A stretch of DNA of 64,000 bases from Clostridia bacterium (lineage in GTDB: Bacteria; Bacillota; Clostridia; Oscillospirales; CAG-272). The notes beneath the pieces are model-generated. The model saw only the letters and a list, made by a program, of their open reading frames with translations, was not told where the DNA came from and did not search any database. Numbering within the stretch: the first letter of the stretch is position 1; every line of letters begins with the position of its first letter. Positions 1 to 8,905 of the stretch are shown here, piece by piece. The DNA lies in assembly GCA_017503105.1 (NCBI GenBank), contig JAFVTS010000004.1:23352-87351 (forward strand), in the 5' to 3' direction. A program made the translations under genes and the position numbers.

Positions 1-554
1 AGAAAGAGGTGCTCCGCCTTGCTGAAAACAACATATCAAGGCTGCTCTTTTCGGGTGCAAGCAGCGTGCTTATCGCGTGCTGTACGGCAAGCACGGTGCA
101 CGAAAAGCTACCGCCGCCTTTAAAGGAACGCTCCGTGCCTATAATAGAGCCCGCGGCAAAGCTCGCCGCCGCTTCTACGAAAAACGGAAACATAGCCGTT
201 ATAGCAACCGAGAGAACGGTTAAAAGCGGAGCTTTCGGAAGAGCGATAAGGCGCGTCGACCCGACCTTCAGAGTAAAGGAATACCCCGCTCAAGAGCTTG
301 TCGAGATCGCAGAGAGGGTCGCGGCAGGAGAAAGCGCAGACCGCTTCGCGCGTGAAAAGATCAAAGAAATCCTCGACGCTTCTCTTTCGGACGGAGCCGA
401 CACGCTCGTGCTCGGCTGCACTCACTTTTCGCACTTAAAGGAAATAATTAAAAGCCAAGCTAAAGGTATAAAAATAATCGATTCGGCAAAAATCGGAGCC
501 GAGCACATCGCAAACGGCGCGGGCTGCGGCTTCGGAGCAACGGTATTCCTATAA
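1..554 (+). CDS. murI: Glutamate racemase, 5' end outside the window
   Basis: MurI converts L-glutamate to D-glutamate for peptidoglycan synthesis in the cytoplasm. The frame is open to the left edge of the window, so the N-terminal third (roughly 55-70 residues of about 260) is missing. The GTG at position 9 is only an internal codon. Both catalytic cysteine regions of the Asp/Glu racemase family are visible: LIACCTAS, matching the usual ACNTAS, and LGCTHF near the C-terminus. The Asn that normally follows the first catalytic Cys is Cys here, which is unusual. It heads a same-strand run of housekeeping genes; rbfA follows after 38 bp. A related Asp/Glu racemase is the main alternative. Confidence 0.85.
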   Translation, partial: KEVLRLAENNISRLLFSGASSVLIACCTASTVHEKLPPPLKERSVPIIEPAAKLAAASTKNGNIAVIATERTVKSGAFGRAIRRVDPTFRVKEYPAQELVEIAERVAAGESADRFAREKIKEILDASLSDGADTLVLGCTHFSHLKEIIKSQAKGIKIIDSAKIGAEHIANGAGCGFGATVFL

Positions 555-592
555 AGCCGAGGAACTCATAAAAAGAAAGGAAAACACGAAAA

Positions 593-946
593 ATGGCAAA
601 ATACAGACGAGGCAGAATAAACGACGCCGTGGCAGAGGAGCTTGCGATAGCACTCGGCGAGGTAAGAGAGCCGAAGGTCGTAAACAATTTCATCAGCATA
701 ACGAGAGCCGAGGTTGCGCCGGACTTAAAATACGCGACCGTATACTTCTCTTGCATAGGTGACGCAAAGGAGGCTGCCGAGGGTCTCAGAAAATGCACGG
801 GTATGCTCCGCCATCACCTCGCAACTACTTTGAATCTCCGCATAACGCCCGAGCTTAACTTCGTTAAGGACGGCTCAATAGAGCACGGCGCGAGAATCGC
901 CGAGCTGCTTGAGGAGATAAAATCCGACGGAGCAAAAGACAAATGA
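593..946 (+). CDS. rbfA: 30S ribosome-binding factor A
   Basis: RbfA is a small KH-fold protein that binds the free 30S subunit and helps mature the 5' end of 16S rRNA, and it is important in cold adaptation. The 117-residue product has the family's usual length. It shows the N-terminal R-x-x-R-I-N-D-A-V-A-E-E-L helix, the middle segment ISITRAEVAPDLKYATVYFS and the LRITPELNFVKDGS stretch. An AGGAAA sequence lies upstream of the ATG. The stop overlaps the start of the next gene by 4 bp (ATGA), so translational coupling with the DHH phosphoesterase is likely. Pairing of rbfA with nrnA is common in Bacillota. Confidence 0.95.
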   Translation: MAKYRRGRINDAVAEELAIALGEVREPKVVNNFISITRAEVAPDLKYATVYFSCIGDAKEAAEGLRKCTGMLRHHLATTLNLRITPELNFVKDGSIEHGARIAELLEEIKSDGAKDK

Positions 947-1917
947 GCGCATATAAAGATCTGACGGCAAAAGAGGCGGCGGAAAGACTGCTTACCATAG
1001 ACCGCCCCGTAATTCTTATCCACGTGAATCCCGACGCCGACACGGTAGGAAGCGCCGCAGCCTTGGCGCGGGTGTTCTCGGCGCTCGGCAAGCGTGCCGA
1101 ATTCGTTTGCGACGACGAGATACCGTCACGGCTTGAGTTTTTGACGGGTGGCCTTACGCGCGCCGAGAGCACTGACGGTGCCGAGATCGTCAGCATAGAC
1201 GTTGCCGCACCGAAGCAGGGCGGAAAAACGCTTGAGGCGCTTCCTTCCGTCGCTCTTATGATAGACCATCACGAATTTGGTGAAAAATTCGCGGACTCTT
1301 ACACCGTCGCAGGCGCGTCAAGCGCGGCGGAGGTCTTGCTTGATATCATCGACGTGCTTGCGGATATGGGAAAGCTCACTCTCACAAAAGAGATAGCCGA
1401 GCCGCTTTACGCCGCTATATCTTCCGACACCGGCGGCTTCCGTTTTTCAAACGCAACCGCGAAGACCTTCCGCTTGGCGGCAAGACTGATCGAAACGGGA
1501 ATAGACCACGCGGACATATCGCATAAGCTCTTCTTCTCAAAATCAAAAGAACAGGTAAAGGCTGAGAGCTTCATAGGAGAACGTACCGAGCTCTTCGCGG
1601 ACGGAAGGATAGCAGTTTCCCTCCACACCGCAAAGGACAGAGAAAGCCTTGGGCTTTCGGAGGGGCATTTCGACTGCGCCATAGACGTGCCGAGGAGCAT
1701 CGCGGGCGTTGAGATAGCCGCCGTTATAAGAGAAACGGGCAGCGGTGCGTTCAAGGCTTCCATTCGCTCAACGGGTCCGAACGTCGCCGAGGTCGCAAAA
1801 AAATTCGGTGGCGGCGGTCACGTGAGGGCGGCAGGCTGCTCTCCCGAGGGAAAAGATATAAACGAGGCAAAAGAAAAGCTCGTAAAAGAACTTGAAAAAC
1901 TTATAGAGGCAAAATAA
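943..1917 (+). CDS. nrnA: DHH/DHHA1 phosphoesterase, NrnA-like oligoribonuclease/pAp phosphatase
   Basis: NrnA-type enzymes degrade 2-5 nt RNA oligomers and dephosphorylate 3'-phosphoadenosine 5'-phosphate in the cytoplasm. The 324-residue protein has the DHH-domain metal motifs HVNPDADTVGS (near residue 27) and IDHHEFG (near residue 108), followed by the DHHA1 domain with GGGGHVRAAGC near residue 287. Length and motif order fit the NrnA subgroup. The gene overlaps rbfA by 4 bp and its stop shares one base with the galU start. A c-di-AMP or pGpG phosphodiesterase of the same superfamily is possible but less likely without sensor domains. Confidence 0.9.
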   Translation: MSAYKDLTAKEAAERLLTIDRPVILIHVNPDADTVGSAAALARVFSALGKRAEFVCDDEIPSRLEFLTGGLTRAESTDGAEIVSIDVAAPKQGGKTLEALPSVALMIDHHEFGEKFADSYTVAGASSAAEVLLDIIDVLADMGKLTLTKEIAEPLYAAISSDTGGFRFSNATAKTFRLAARLIETGIDHADISHKLFFSKSKEQVKAESFIGERTELFADGRIAVSLHTAKDRESLGLSEGHFDCAIDVPRSIAGVEIAAVIRETGSGAFKASIRSTGPNVAEVAKKFGGGGHVRAAGCSPEGKDINEAKEKLVKELEKLIEAK

Positions 1918-2801
1918 TGAATAACGTAAAAAGAGTCAAGAAAGCAATAATTCCCGCGGCGGGACTCGGAACGCGTATGCTCCCCTACTCTCACGCCGTG
2001 CCCAAGGAGATGCTTCCGATAGTTGACGTGCCCGCGATCTACACCCTCGTCAAGGAGGCTGTCGATTCGGGTATTACCGACATTCTCATTATCACGAACA
2101 GAGGCAAGGAGGCGATGGAAAACTTCTTTGACCACTCGCTCGAATATCAAAGAGCTCTCAGGGCAAAGGGGAAAGATGCGGACGCGGACAAGTTGGCAGA
2201 GATCGCTGATATGGCAAACGTATTCTTCTTACGTCAGAAGTCCACGAAGGGTCTTGGACACGCTGTCGGTTGCGCACGCTCGTTTATAGCGGACGAGCCG
2301 TTTTTGGTGCTCTACGGAGATGATATAATATTCTCCGACGTGCCCGTTTGCAAGCAGCTGACGGACGTTTACGAAAAGTACGGACGTCCCGTCGTCGGAG
2401 TTAAGCCCGTACCAAAGGAGCAGCTTCATAAATACTGCTCCTTGAAGGTAGAAAAAACCGACACCGAGGGCACGTATTTTTGCACCGATATGATAGAAAA
2501 GCCGAAGGAGGGCGAGGAATTTTCAAACCTCTCCATTCTCGGACGAGTCCTCCTGACTCCCGACGTCTTTGACATTATCGACGGTCTTTCTCCCGGGGCG
2601 GGCGGTGAGTATCAGCTCACCGACGCTATGGCAAAGCTCGCGCGCAAAGAGGGAGTTTACGCCCTTGAATTTGAAGGGGACAGATACGACCTCGGCTCAA
2701 AGCTCGGCTTCCTTAAAGCAAACGTGATAAAAGGGCTTGAGCACCCCGAAACGGGCGAGGAATTCCGCGAATACCTGAAGCAACTCGCAAAGGAGCTTTG
2801 A
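1917..2801 (+). CDS. galU: UTP-glucose-1-phosphate uridylyltransferase
   Basis: GalU makes UDP-glucose from UTP and glucose 1-phosphate, feeding cell-wall polymers, glycolipids and galactose metabolism. The 294-residue protein begins with the nucleotidyltransferase signature KKAIIPAAGLGTRMLP, followed by PKEMLPIVDVPAI, and contains the sugar-nucleotide segments LVLYGDDI and GGEYQLTDA. Length is normal. The TAATG junction with the upstream phosphoesterase gene (one shared base) indicates coupled translation. rimI follows after one base. An RmlA-like thymidylyltransferase is the alternative, but the PKEMLPIVD motif and the length favour GalU. Confidence 0.95.
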   Translation: MNNVKRVKKAIIPAAGLGTRMLPYSHAVPKEMLPIVDVPAIYTLVKEAVDSGITDILIITNRGKEAMENFFDHSLEYQRALRAKGKDADADKLAEIADMANVFFLRQKSTKGLGHAVGCARSFIADEPFLVLYGDDIIFSDVPVCKQLTDVYEKYGRPVVGVKPVPKEQLHKYCSLKVEKTDTEGTYFCTDMIEKPKEGEEFSNLSILGRVLLTPDVFDIIDGLSPGAGGEYQLTDAMAKLARKEGVYALEFEGDRYDLGSKLGFLKANVIKGLEHPETGEEFREYLKQLAKEL

Positions 2802-2802
2802 T

Positions 2803-3267
2803 ATGGATTTTAAACGCGCGGGTGCAGATGACGCGTCGGGCATAGCGGAGCTTGAAAGGGAAATATTCACCGACCCGTGGGACGAGCGCTCGGTGAGGGA
2901 CTGTATAGGAAGAGGCGGTATGTGCTTCGTCGCAAAAGACGAGTCGGGCGTTATCGCTTACGTAATAGGAACGCTTATCGCCCCTGAGGGCGAGATATAC
3001 CGTATAGCGGTAAAGGAATCGAAAAGGCAGCGCGGCATCGGCTACCGTCTTCTCGATTACGCCGTCAAGACCGAGCGCGGTCGCGGACTCGAAACGCTGT
3101 TTCTCGAAGTCAGACGGGAAAACGCGGCGGCGCGCGCACTTTATAAGGCTTACGGTTTTTCGGAGATCGCCGTGAGAAAGGGGTATTATAAAAACCCGCC
3201 CGACGACGCGGTAGTTATGCTGAAATCAAGTCCCGCCGACTTAAAGATGCCCTACGGAGAAAACTAA
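2803..3267 (+). CDS. rimI: Ribosomal-protein-alanine N-acetyltransferase
   Basis: RimI is a GNAT-fold acetyltransferase that modifies the N-terminus of ribosomal protein S18 using acetyl-CoA. The 154-residue product has the N-terminal FTDPWDERSVRD segment, the acetyl-CoA-binding loop KRQRGIGYRLL (near residue 75) and the LEVRRENAAARALYKAYGF stretch typical of RimI. It starts one base after galU and is followed 19 bp later by tsaD. The rimI-tsaD pairing, often with tsaB and tsaE, is very common and supports the call, although tsaB and tsaE are not in the window. Confidence 0.93.
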   Translation: MDFKRAGADDASGIAELEREIFTDPWDERSVRDCIGRGGMCFVAKDESGVIAYVIGTLIAPEGEIYRIAVKESKRQRGIGYRLLDYAVKTERGRGLETLFLEVRRENAAARALYKAYGFSEIAVRKGYYKNPPDDAVVMLKSSPADLKMPYGEN

Positions 3268-3286
3268 GAGGAAAATTCAATAAAAT

Positions 3287-4363
3287 ATGTACATAATGGC
3301 TTTTGAAAGCTCGTGCGACGAAACGAGCGCCGCCGTCGTTGAATACAAGGACGGAAAATTTACCGTAAAATCAAATATCGTCGCCTCGCAGATAGAAACG
3401 CACCGCCTTTACGGCGGCGTAGTGCCCGAGATCGCAAGCAGAGCGCACACCGAGGCGATATCCAAAATAAGCTACGAGGCACTCGCGGAGGCTGAAATTT
3501 CCCCGAGAGATGTCGGTCTTATCGCCGTCACGGCAAACCCCGGACTCATCGGAGCCCTGCTCGTCGGAGTCAATTTTGCCAAGGCGCTTGCCGCGGCGTG
3601 GAGTATTCCGCTCGTCGGGGTCGATCACATAAAGGGGCATATTGCCGCCTGCTACCTTGACGCGGACGGGAACGTGCCAAAGCCGCCGTACGTAGCTCTT
3701 GCCACCTCGGGCGGTCATACCGCAATATATAAAGCGGAAAGCTACACCGTAATGCGCCCGATAGGCACGACGAGGGACGACGCCATAGGCGAGTCCTTTG
3801 ACAAGATAGGAAGAATAATAGGAATTCCCTACCCCGCAGGAGCAGGCTTTGACGCGCTCTCGCGCGAAGGCTTTATCGAAGCTACGGGGGACAGCGAGGA
3901 GTTCTACTCAAAATACAGAAGATCGGCGGCATTCGGGGAGTTTAACCTTCCCTCGCCCGCCCTTCGCGACGGCTCGCTCGACTTCTCCTTCTCGGGACTT
4001 AAGACGGCGGCGATAAATCTGCTCCACCGATACGAGCAAAACGGCGAGGAGCTTCCCCGCGCAAGGTTTGCGGCAAGATACACGTACGAGGCGGTAGAAG
4101 CCGTGGCGCAAAAGATAGACGAGGCGCTGAGAAGAAATCCCGGATGTGACCTTGCCGTCGCGGGAGGTGTCGCGGCAAACTCGCATTTAAGAAAAAGACT
4201 CTCGGAGCTAACTGCCTCTCACGGCGTGAAGCTTTTCATTCCGCCGATAAAGCTTTGCGCGGATAACGCGGCAATGATAGCGGCCCAGGGGTATTACGAC
4301 TTTGTTTCGGGAAAAAGAGCGGATTCCTCGTTAAACGCAAGTGCTCTTGACTCGGAATGCTGA
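3287..4363 (+). CDS. tsaD: tRNA N6-adenosine threonylcarbamoyltransferase
   Basis: TsaD, with TsaB and TsaE, transfers the threonylcarbamoyl group from TC-AMP to A37 of ANN-decoding tRNAs. The 358-residue protein has the ASKHA-type N-terminus MAFESSCDETSAAVV and the iron-binding HIKGHIAACYL motif (HxxxH) near residue 112. It also has the nucleotide-binding stretch LATSGGHT and the C-terminal LAVAGGVAANSHLR. The ATG used has an AGAGGAAA sequence upstream; an in-frame ATG three codons later is possible. Length is normal. TsaB and TsaE must be encoded elsewhere. Confidence 0.95.
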   Translation: MYIMAFESSCDETSAAVVEYKDGKFTVKSNIVASQIETHRLYGGVVPEIASRAHTEAISKISYEALAEAEISPRDVGLIAVTANPGLIGALLVGVNFAKALAAAWSIPLVGVDHIKGHIAACYLDADGNVPKPPYVALATSGGHTAIYKAESYTVMRPIGTTRDDAIGESFDKIGRIIGIPYPAGAGFDALSREGFIEATGDSEEFYSKYRRSAAFGEFNLPSPALRDGSLDFSFSGLKTAAINLLHRYEQNGEELPRARFAARYTYEAVEAVAQKIDEALRRNPGCDLAVAGGVAANSHLRKRLSELTASHGVKLFIPPIKLCADNAAMIAAQGYYDFVSGKRADSSLNASALDSEC

Positions 4364-4452
4364 GTGCAACCGACGAACACCGCGCCGTTGTTTTTCGGCT
4401 TTGAATTTTTAAGGAACATACTCAAACATTTTTTAAAAGAGGATTTACATAT

Positions 4453-5175
4453 ATGGAAAGCATAGATAAGGTAAAAGGCACCTTTGAAAAGAGGTTTGCG
4501 ATGAAAGGACCTCAGGTATCAACGGCGGTCATAAAAAGACTTCCGCGCTATCACAGATATCTCGGCGAGCTTTTGCGAGAGGGAAAGCTTCGCATTTCCT
4601 CAGCGGAGCTCTCGGAGCTTATGGGACTTACGGCCTCGCAAATAAGGCAGGATCTCAACTGCTTCGGCGGCTTCGGTCAGCAGGGTTACGGCTATAACAT
4701 AAAATATTTGCACGGAAAAATAAGCGAGCTTCTCGGCGTGACAGACGGCTTCAAGGCTGTTATAGTCGGCGCGGGAAACCTCGGTCACGCCCTTGCTACT
4801 ACCCATATGTTTGAAAGGCGCGGCGTGCAAAGGCTCGCGCTGTTCGACGTAAAGGAGGACGTGGTCGGAACGAGGATCGCCGACATTCCCGTTTACCACA
4901 TCTCGGAGCTCGGCGATTTTTGCCGACGCGAGGGCGTTGATATCGGTGTTCTCACCGTGCCGAAGGAAGCCGCGGAAGAGGTTTCCGACATTATGGTGAA
5001 CGCGGGCGTTACGGGAATTTGGAATTTCGCAAATATGGAGCTTAAAATAGACGACCCGCGCGTAATAGTGGAAAATATACATCTTGGAGATTCGCTCCTT
5101 ACTCTTTGCTACGAGATAAAAGTTAAAAAAGATAAGGAAAAAGCAGAAGAAAGCGGAGAGAGCAAAAATGAGTGA
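4453..5175 (+). CDS. rex: Redox-sensing transcriptional repressor Rex
   Basis: Rex senses the NADH/NAD+ ratio and represses fermentation and respiration genes when NADH is low. The 240-residue protein has an N-terminal winged helix containing ASQIRQDLNCFGGFG, the highly conserved recognition region, and a C-terminal Rossmann domain with VIVGAGNLGHALA. The last 20 residues are Lys/Glu-rich and not part of the fold. The ATG has AGAGG 11 bp upstream. The end overlaps the next gene by 8 bp. No canonical Rex operator (TTGTTAA-n4-TTAACAA type) was seen nearby, so its targets are probably elsewhere. Confidence 0.93.
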   Translation: MESIDKVKGTFEKRFAMKGPQVSTAVIKRLPRYHRYLGELLREGKLRISSAELSELMGLTASQIRQDLNCFGGFGQQGYGYNIKYLHGKISELLGVTDGFKAVIVGAGNLGHALATTHMFERRGVQRLALFDVKEDVVGTRIADIPVYHISELGDFCRREGVDIGVLTVPKEAAEEVSDIMVNAGVTGIWNFANMELKIDDPRVIVENIHLGDSLLTLCYEIKVKKDKEKAEESGESKNE

Positions 5176-6160
5176 CGGTCGCCTTCTTAAAGTAAGATCC
5201 GGCGGCGTGCTCGGCTCGGAGGCGTTTCTCGAAGCGTCGCGCGAGGAGCTTCGCGTGCTTTTGGCGGTAACGGAGCGTCCGTTTGCCTTTTCGGGAGCCG
5301 AAGAGCTTGCCGAGGCGGCAGGCGTTTCACGGGCAAGGGCAGCTTCGGCAATCGCGCTTTTCACAGAAGCCGGCATTTTCGTAAGAGAGGGTGACGTTTC
5401 CTTTGAATTTGCGGAAAAAGTCCCCGACGAGGATTCGGAGATCGAACGCACCGCAGGCGAGGTCGCTGAGAATATAAGGTGCCGCGGTCTGTCGTTTCTC
5501 TTTGAAGAGCTTGCCTCAATGATGGAAAGAGATTCGCTTAACACGGACGAGATAAAAAGAATAAACGCCCTGATCGCCGACGAGGGACTTTCAGAGGAAT
5601 ATATTCTCACCCTTGCGGCTTACATAGCCTCAAAGGGCGCGCTTGCAGTAAACAAACTCACAAGAAAAGCCAAAGGCCTTTTAAAGAAGGGGATAGACAC
5701 CCTCGAGCTACTTGAAGACTACATAAAGCGTGACGAGCTCGGCAGCGCGCTTGAGCACGAATTCCGCCACACCTTCGGAAAATATTACGGCAACGCGACC
5801 AAAAGCGAGCTTGATTATTACAGAAAGTGGACGGAGACCTTCGGCTTTACGCCCGAAGTCATTCTTCTTGCTCAGGATATAAACGTCAGAGCGAAGACCA
5901 CTTATTCCTATGCATACATCGACACCTTGCTCACCCGTTGGCACGAGTGCGGATGCAAGACTCCCGCCGAATGCGAGGCACAGGCACAGCTTGACAGGGA
6001 AAGCATAGCAAAGCAAAAGCGGCTTGAGAACGCGCCCCCCCAAAAACGCACAAAATCCGAGGAGAAAACGCCGAAATTTGCCGATTTTGACCCCGAGGAA
6101 GCGCTTGAGCGCGCCCTTGAGCGAAGCTACGCGAAATATTCGGAAAGCACGGATAAGTAA
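5168..6160 (+). CDS. DnaD/DnaB-domain primosome protein
   Basis: The 330-residue protein has an N-terminal winged-helix-like region, with SGAEELAEAAGVSRARAASAIALF near residues 36-59. Its C-terminal half carries a DnaD domain: LEHEFRHTFGKYYGN, then YYRKWTETFGFTPEVIL, then YSYAYIDTLLTRWHECG. This matches the Bacillota DnaD/DnaB family that remodels DNA and helps load the replicative helicase at the origin. The gene overlaps rex by 8 bp and lies just upstream of a dnaC-like ATPase, the classic DnaD-DnaC helicase-loader pairing. The C-terminal tail is charged and low in complexity. Whether it corresponds to B. subtilis DnaD or DnaB cannot be decided here. Confidence 0.87.
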   Translation: MSDGRLLKVRSGGVLGSEAFLEASREELRVLLAVTERPFAFSGAEELAEAAGVSRARAASAIALFTEAGIFVREGDVSFEFAEKVPDEDSEIERTAGEVAENIRCRGLSFLFEELASMMERDSLNTDEIKRINALIADEGLSEEYILTLAAYIASKGALAVNKLTRKAKGLLKKGIDTLELLEDYIKRDELGSALEHEFRHTFGKYYGNATKSELDYYRKWTETFGFTPEVILLAQDINVRAKTTYSYAYIDTLLTRWHECGCKTPAECEAQAQLDRESIAKQKRLENAPPQKRTKSEEKTPKFADFDPEEALERALERSYAKYSESTDK

Positions 6161-6257
6161 CAAGGACGTAAGTATCCGTCGCTTTGTTGCTTGTTTGTGC
6201 GTGAAAGCGCAAGCTGTTTTACAATTTTCATTCAAAAAAGGACGGTATTCAAAAGCA

Positions 6258-7205
6258 ATGTATACCCGTGAAAACTACCAAAAAATCAAAGAGCGCATAG
6301 AAAAGAGACGTATGGATGCGGAGGCGAAGGCGGATTTACGCCGCTCTGAGCTTGAAATACGCTCTCCCGAGATAAAAAGCATCGACAAAGAGATGAGAAA
6401 CGTCGGTCTTGAAATATTCCGCGCGGCGTGCTCGGGTGCTGATATTACACCGATAAGAGAAAAAAACCTCGCCCTTGGCAAAAGAAGGCGCGAGATAATA
6501 ATGTCGCTTGGGCTCCCCGAGGATTATGACGAGCCGAAATACACCTGCACGCTCTGTCAGGATACGGGCTTTATCGACCTTAAGCTTTGCTCTTGCTTCC
6601 GTGAGGCGCTGACGCTCGAAAACATCGCGTCCTCGGGTATGGGCAGACTTATAGAGAAGCAGTCGTTTGAAAACTTCGACCTCTCCTCCTTCGGCGCGGG
6701 CACGGAAGAATACAAGCGCGCCGAGATCAATCTGAATATCGCAAAAAGCTACGCCGACAATTTCGGCAAGGGATGTAACAACCTTCTTCTCTTCGGCAGC
6801 ACGGGCACGGGCAAGACCCACATTTCCACAGCCATAGCAAAGGTCGTTATCACACGCGGCTTTGACGTTTACTACGACAGCGTGCAGAACATTATTTCCG
6901 CTTTTGAGACGGACAGATTCAAAAGCGGATACTCACCGTCCTACGAACCCAAGGCGGATAAGTATCTTGAGTGCGACCTGCTCATAATCGACGACCTCGG
7001 CACGGAATTTGTGAACCAATTCACCGTATCCTGCCTTTACAATCTCATAAACACGAGGCAAAACAGAGGACTTTCCACCATAATTTCGACGAATCTTACT
7101 CCCGCTGACCTGAAAGCGAGGTACGACGGAAGAATAATCTCACGCATTCTCGGCTCGGATTACACGCTCTTGCGCTTTGAGGGCAAGGACCACAGAATAT
7201 TTTAA
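6258..7205 (+). CDS. dnaC: DnaC/DnaI-like helicase-loader ATPase
   Basis: This AAA+ ATPase probably helps load the replicative DNA helicase. The ATG at 6258 begins a 315-residue protein of normal family size; the frame is open upstream but overlaps the end of the DnaD gene, so the longer version is unlikely. An N-terminal coiled-coil-like region is followed by a zinc-binding segment (YTCTLCQDTGFID with CSC downstream). The Walker A motif is GSTGTGKTH, the Walker B is LLIIDDLGTE, and a sensor-type STNL follows. It sits 97 bp after the DnaD-domain gene. The nearest Shine-Dalgarno-like sequence (AAGGA) is somewhat far from the ATG. Confidence 0.88.
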   Translation: MYTRENYQKIKERIEKRRMDAEAKADLRRSELEIRSPEIKSIDKEMRNVGLEIFRAACSGADITPIREKNLALGKRRREIIMSLGLPEDYDEPKYTCTLCQDTGFIDLKLCSCFREALTLENIASSGMGRLIEKQSFENFDLSSFGAGTEEYKRAEINLNIAKSYADNFGKGCNNLLLFGSTGTGKTHISTAIAKVVITRGFDVYYDSVQNIISAFETDRFKSGYSPSYEPKADKYLECDLLIIDDLGTEFVNQFTVSCLYNLINTRQNRGLSTIISTNLTPADLKARYDGRIISRILGSDYTLLRFEGKDHRIF

Positions 7206-7232
7206 AAAATTTTATATAAAGGAACTAAAAAA

Positions 7233-8768
7233 ATGAAACTGAACTTTAACGAATACCGCGACAAGGTATACGCCTGCTGGATCGGAAAGAACATCGGCGG
7301 CACGATGGGCACGCCTTACGAGGGCAAGCGGCAGATCAACGACATTCAGGGCTTTTCGACCGAGGAGGGCGTAATCCTTCCGAACGACGACCTTGACCTT
7401 CAGCTCGTTTGGCTTATGGCGGTGGAAAGACTTGGTCTTAACCGCATTGATTCCAAAATACTCGGCGAGTTCTGGACGAGCTTCGTCACACCGCACTGGA
7501 ATGAGTACGGAATAGGCAAAGTCAATATGTCCGACGGTCTTCTCCCCCCTATGTCCGGCGACGCGCACAACTCCTGGCGTCACTCGAACGGCGCGTGGAT
7601 AAGAACGGAGGTTTGGGCATCTCTCGCACCCGCCTGCCCCGACGTTGCGATAAGGTACGCATACGAGGACGCGTCCGTTGACCACGGAACGGGAGAGGGA
7701 ACGACGGCTGCCGTGTTCGTCGCGGCTCTCGAATCGGCCGCGTTCGTCGTCTCCGACATCAGAACGCTCATCGGCATCGCGCTTTCCAAGATACCCGCAG
7801 AATCAAGAATGGCGAAGAGCATAGTGAAGGTTCTTGAGTGCTACGACAAGGGTATGGACTATAAAGAGGCGCGCGAGGTTATAAGACTCCTTAACGCCGA
7901 TATCGGAACGGGCTGGTTCGAAGCTCCTTCCAACGTTTCCTACGCCGTTATAGGACTTCTTTGGGGCGAGGGCGACTTCAAGAAATCAATGATCTACGCT
8001 ATCAACTGCGGTGACGACACCGACTGCACGGGCGCGACGGTCGGCTCCGTGCTTGGAATCATCGGCGGAACGAAGGTTATTCCCGAGGATTGGCGCCGCC
8101 ACATCGGTGACGACATCGTTACCATCTCCCTTAAGAAGGGCGCTATGATGGACCTCTCCGAGAAGAAGAACTCCACTCTCAAATACACGCCCCCCGAAAC
8201 CTGCACCGAGCTCACCGACAGAGTTGCGAGAATAGCTCCCGCTATCCCCGTTATCTTCAACACCAACGTCGCATTCACCGACGGAAAAACCGAGATCAGC
8301 GAAAAGGAGATCGCGGACCTCTACACCGATGCGGGCGACTTCGTTACCGCAAGAGGCGACAACCCCATCTCCACCGACGCATCGAAGGAGCTCTTCGCAA
8401 GAGCACCCTATTCCTTCACCGTTGAGTGCGCGTTTATGACAGCAACGCTCTCGCTTGAATCCGATCCCGACGTCGCCCCTCTTGAAGAAAAGAAGGTGCA
8501 CTTAAGAATAGTAAACGACGTCCTCGGCTACGGAAACATTCCTTACAACCTTCGTTTCCGCTGGCTCACCCCCGACGGCTTCTCCGTTTCGGGCGCGAAA
8601 TGGGCAAGACTCTTGCACCGTGACGCGCACAGCGAGGCTGTGACCGAGCTCGACTTCACCGTAAAAGCTCCCGAGTGCGTTGACGCTCTCAACCGCATAG
8701 TTCTTGAGATAACCGCGGACGGCAGACCCTCGGCAGCGTATATGCCGCTCGTCCTCCTTGGAAAGTAA
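7233..8768 (+). CDS. ADP-ribosylglycohydrolase-family protein with C-terminal beta domain (paralogue 1)
   Basis: Members of the ADP-ribosylglycohydrolase (DraG/ARH) fold are metal-dependent hydrolases that remove ADP-ribose or act on related N-glycosides. The 511-residue protein has an N-terminal helical domain containing the family's acidic metal sites: NDDLDLQLVWL near residue 50 and GDDTDCTGATVGSVLG near residue 256. Residues from about 330 onward form an extra region rich in short beta-like segments that the core family lacks. An AAGGA lies before the ATG. It is close to the paralogue at 17227-18729. Given the glycosidases around it, a glycan or nucleoside substrate is as plausible as ADP-ribosylated protein. 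Substrate unknown. Confidence 0.82.
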   Translation: MKLNFNEYRDKVYACWIGKNIGGTMGTPYEGKRQINDIQGFSTEEGVILPNDDLDLQLVWLMAVERLGLNRIDSKILGEFWTSFVTPHWNEYGIGKVNMSDGLLPPMSGDAHNSWRHSNGAWIRTEVWASLAPACPDVAIRYAYEDASVDHGTGEGTTAAVFVAALESAAFVVSDIRTLIGIALSKIPAESRMAKSIVKVLECYDKGMDYKEAREVIRLLNADIGTGWFEAPSNVSYAVIGLLWGEGDFKKSMIYAINCGDDTDCTGATVGSVLGIIGGTKVIPEDWRRHIGDDIVTISLKKGAMMDLSEKKNSTLKYTPPETCTELTDRVARIAPAIPVIFNTNVAFTDGKTEISEKEIADLYTDAGDFVTARGDNPISTDASKELFARAPYSFTVECAFMTATLSLESDPDVAPLEEKKVHLRIVNDVLGYGNIPYNLRFRWLTPDGFSVSGAKWARLLHRDAHSEAVTELDFTVKAPECVDALNRIVLEITADGRPSAAYMPLVLLGK

Positions 8769-8795
8769 AGCATAGTTTACGTTATAAAGAAAAAA

Positions 8796-8830
8796 GCACG
8801 CCCTCGCACAAGATATGTGCGGGGGCGTGT
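8796..8830. terminator. Bidirectional intrinsic terminator
   Basis: A 14-bp stem (arms 8797-8810 and 8816-8829, one G-T pair) has a 5-base loop. Reading on the - strand it is followed by a run of T (TTTTTTC), so it serves the GH31 gene well. On the + strand the T-run is poor. It lies between two convergent genes. Confidence 0.8.
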
Positions 8831-8905
8831 TAAATTTAAGGCGATTTCAGGAACGAACGCCGTTCACTGCCGCGTTCGCGTTTTCGCATTTTTCCATCAG
8901 CACTT

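Noticed and set aside
4384-4412. Hairpin before rex as a terminator
   Set aside because: The stem is only four to five pairs with an eight-base loop; too weak to support.
4364-5200. Rex operator near rex
   Set aside because: No TTGTTAA-n4-TTAACAA-like sequence was found in the local upstream region.
6024-6257. N-terminal extension of the dnaC-like frame
   Set aside because: It overlaps the end of the DnaD-domain gene in another frame and the product would exceed the family length.
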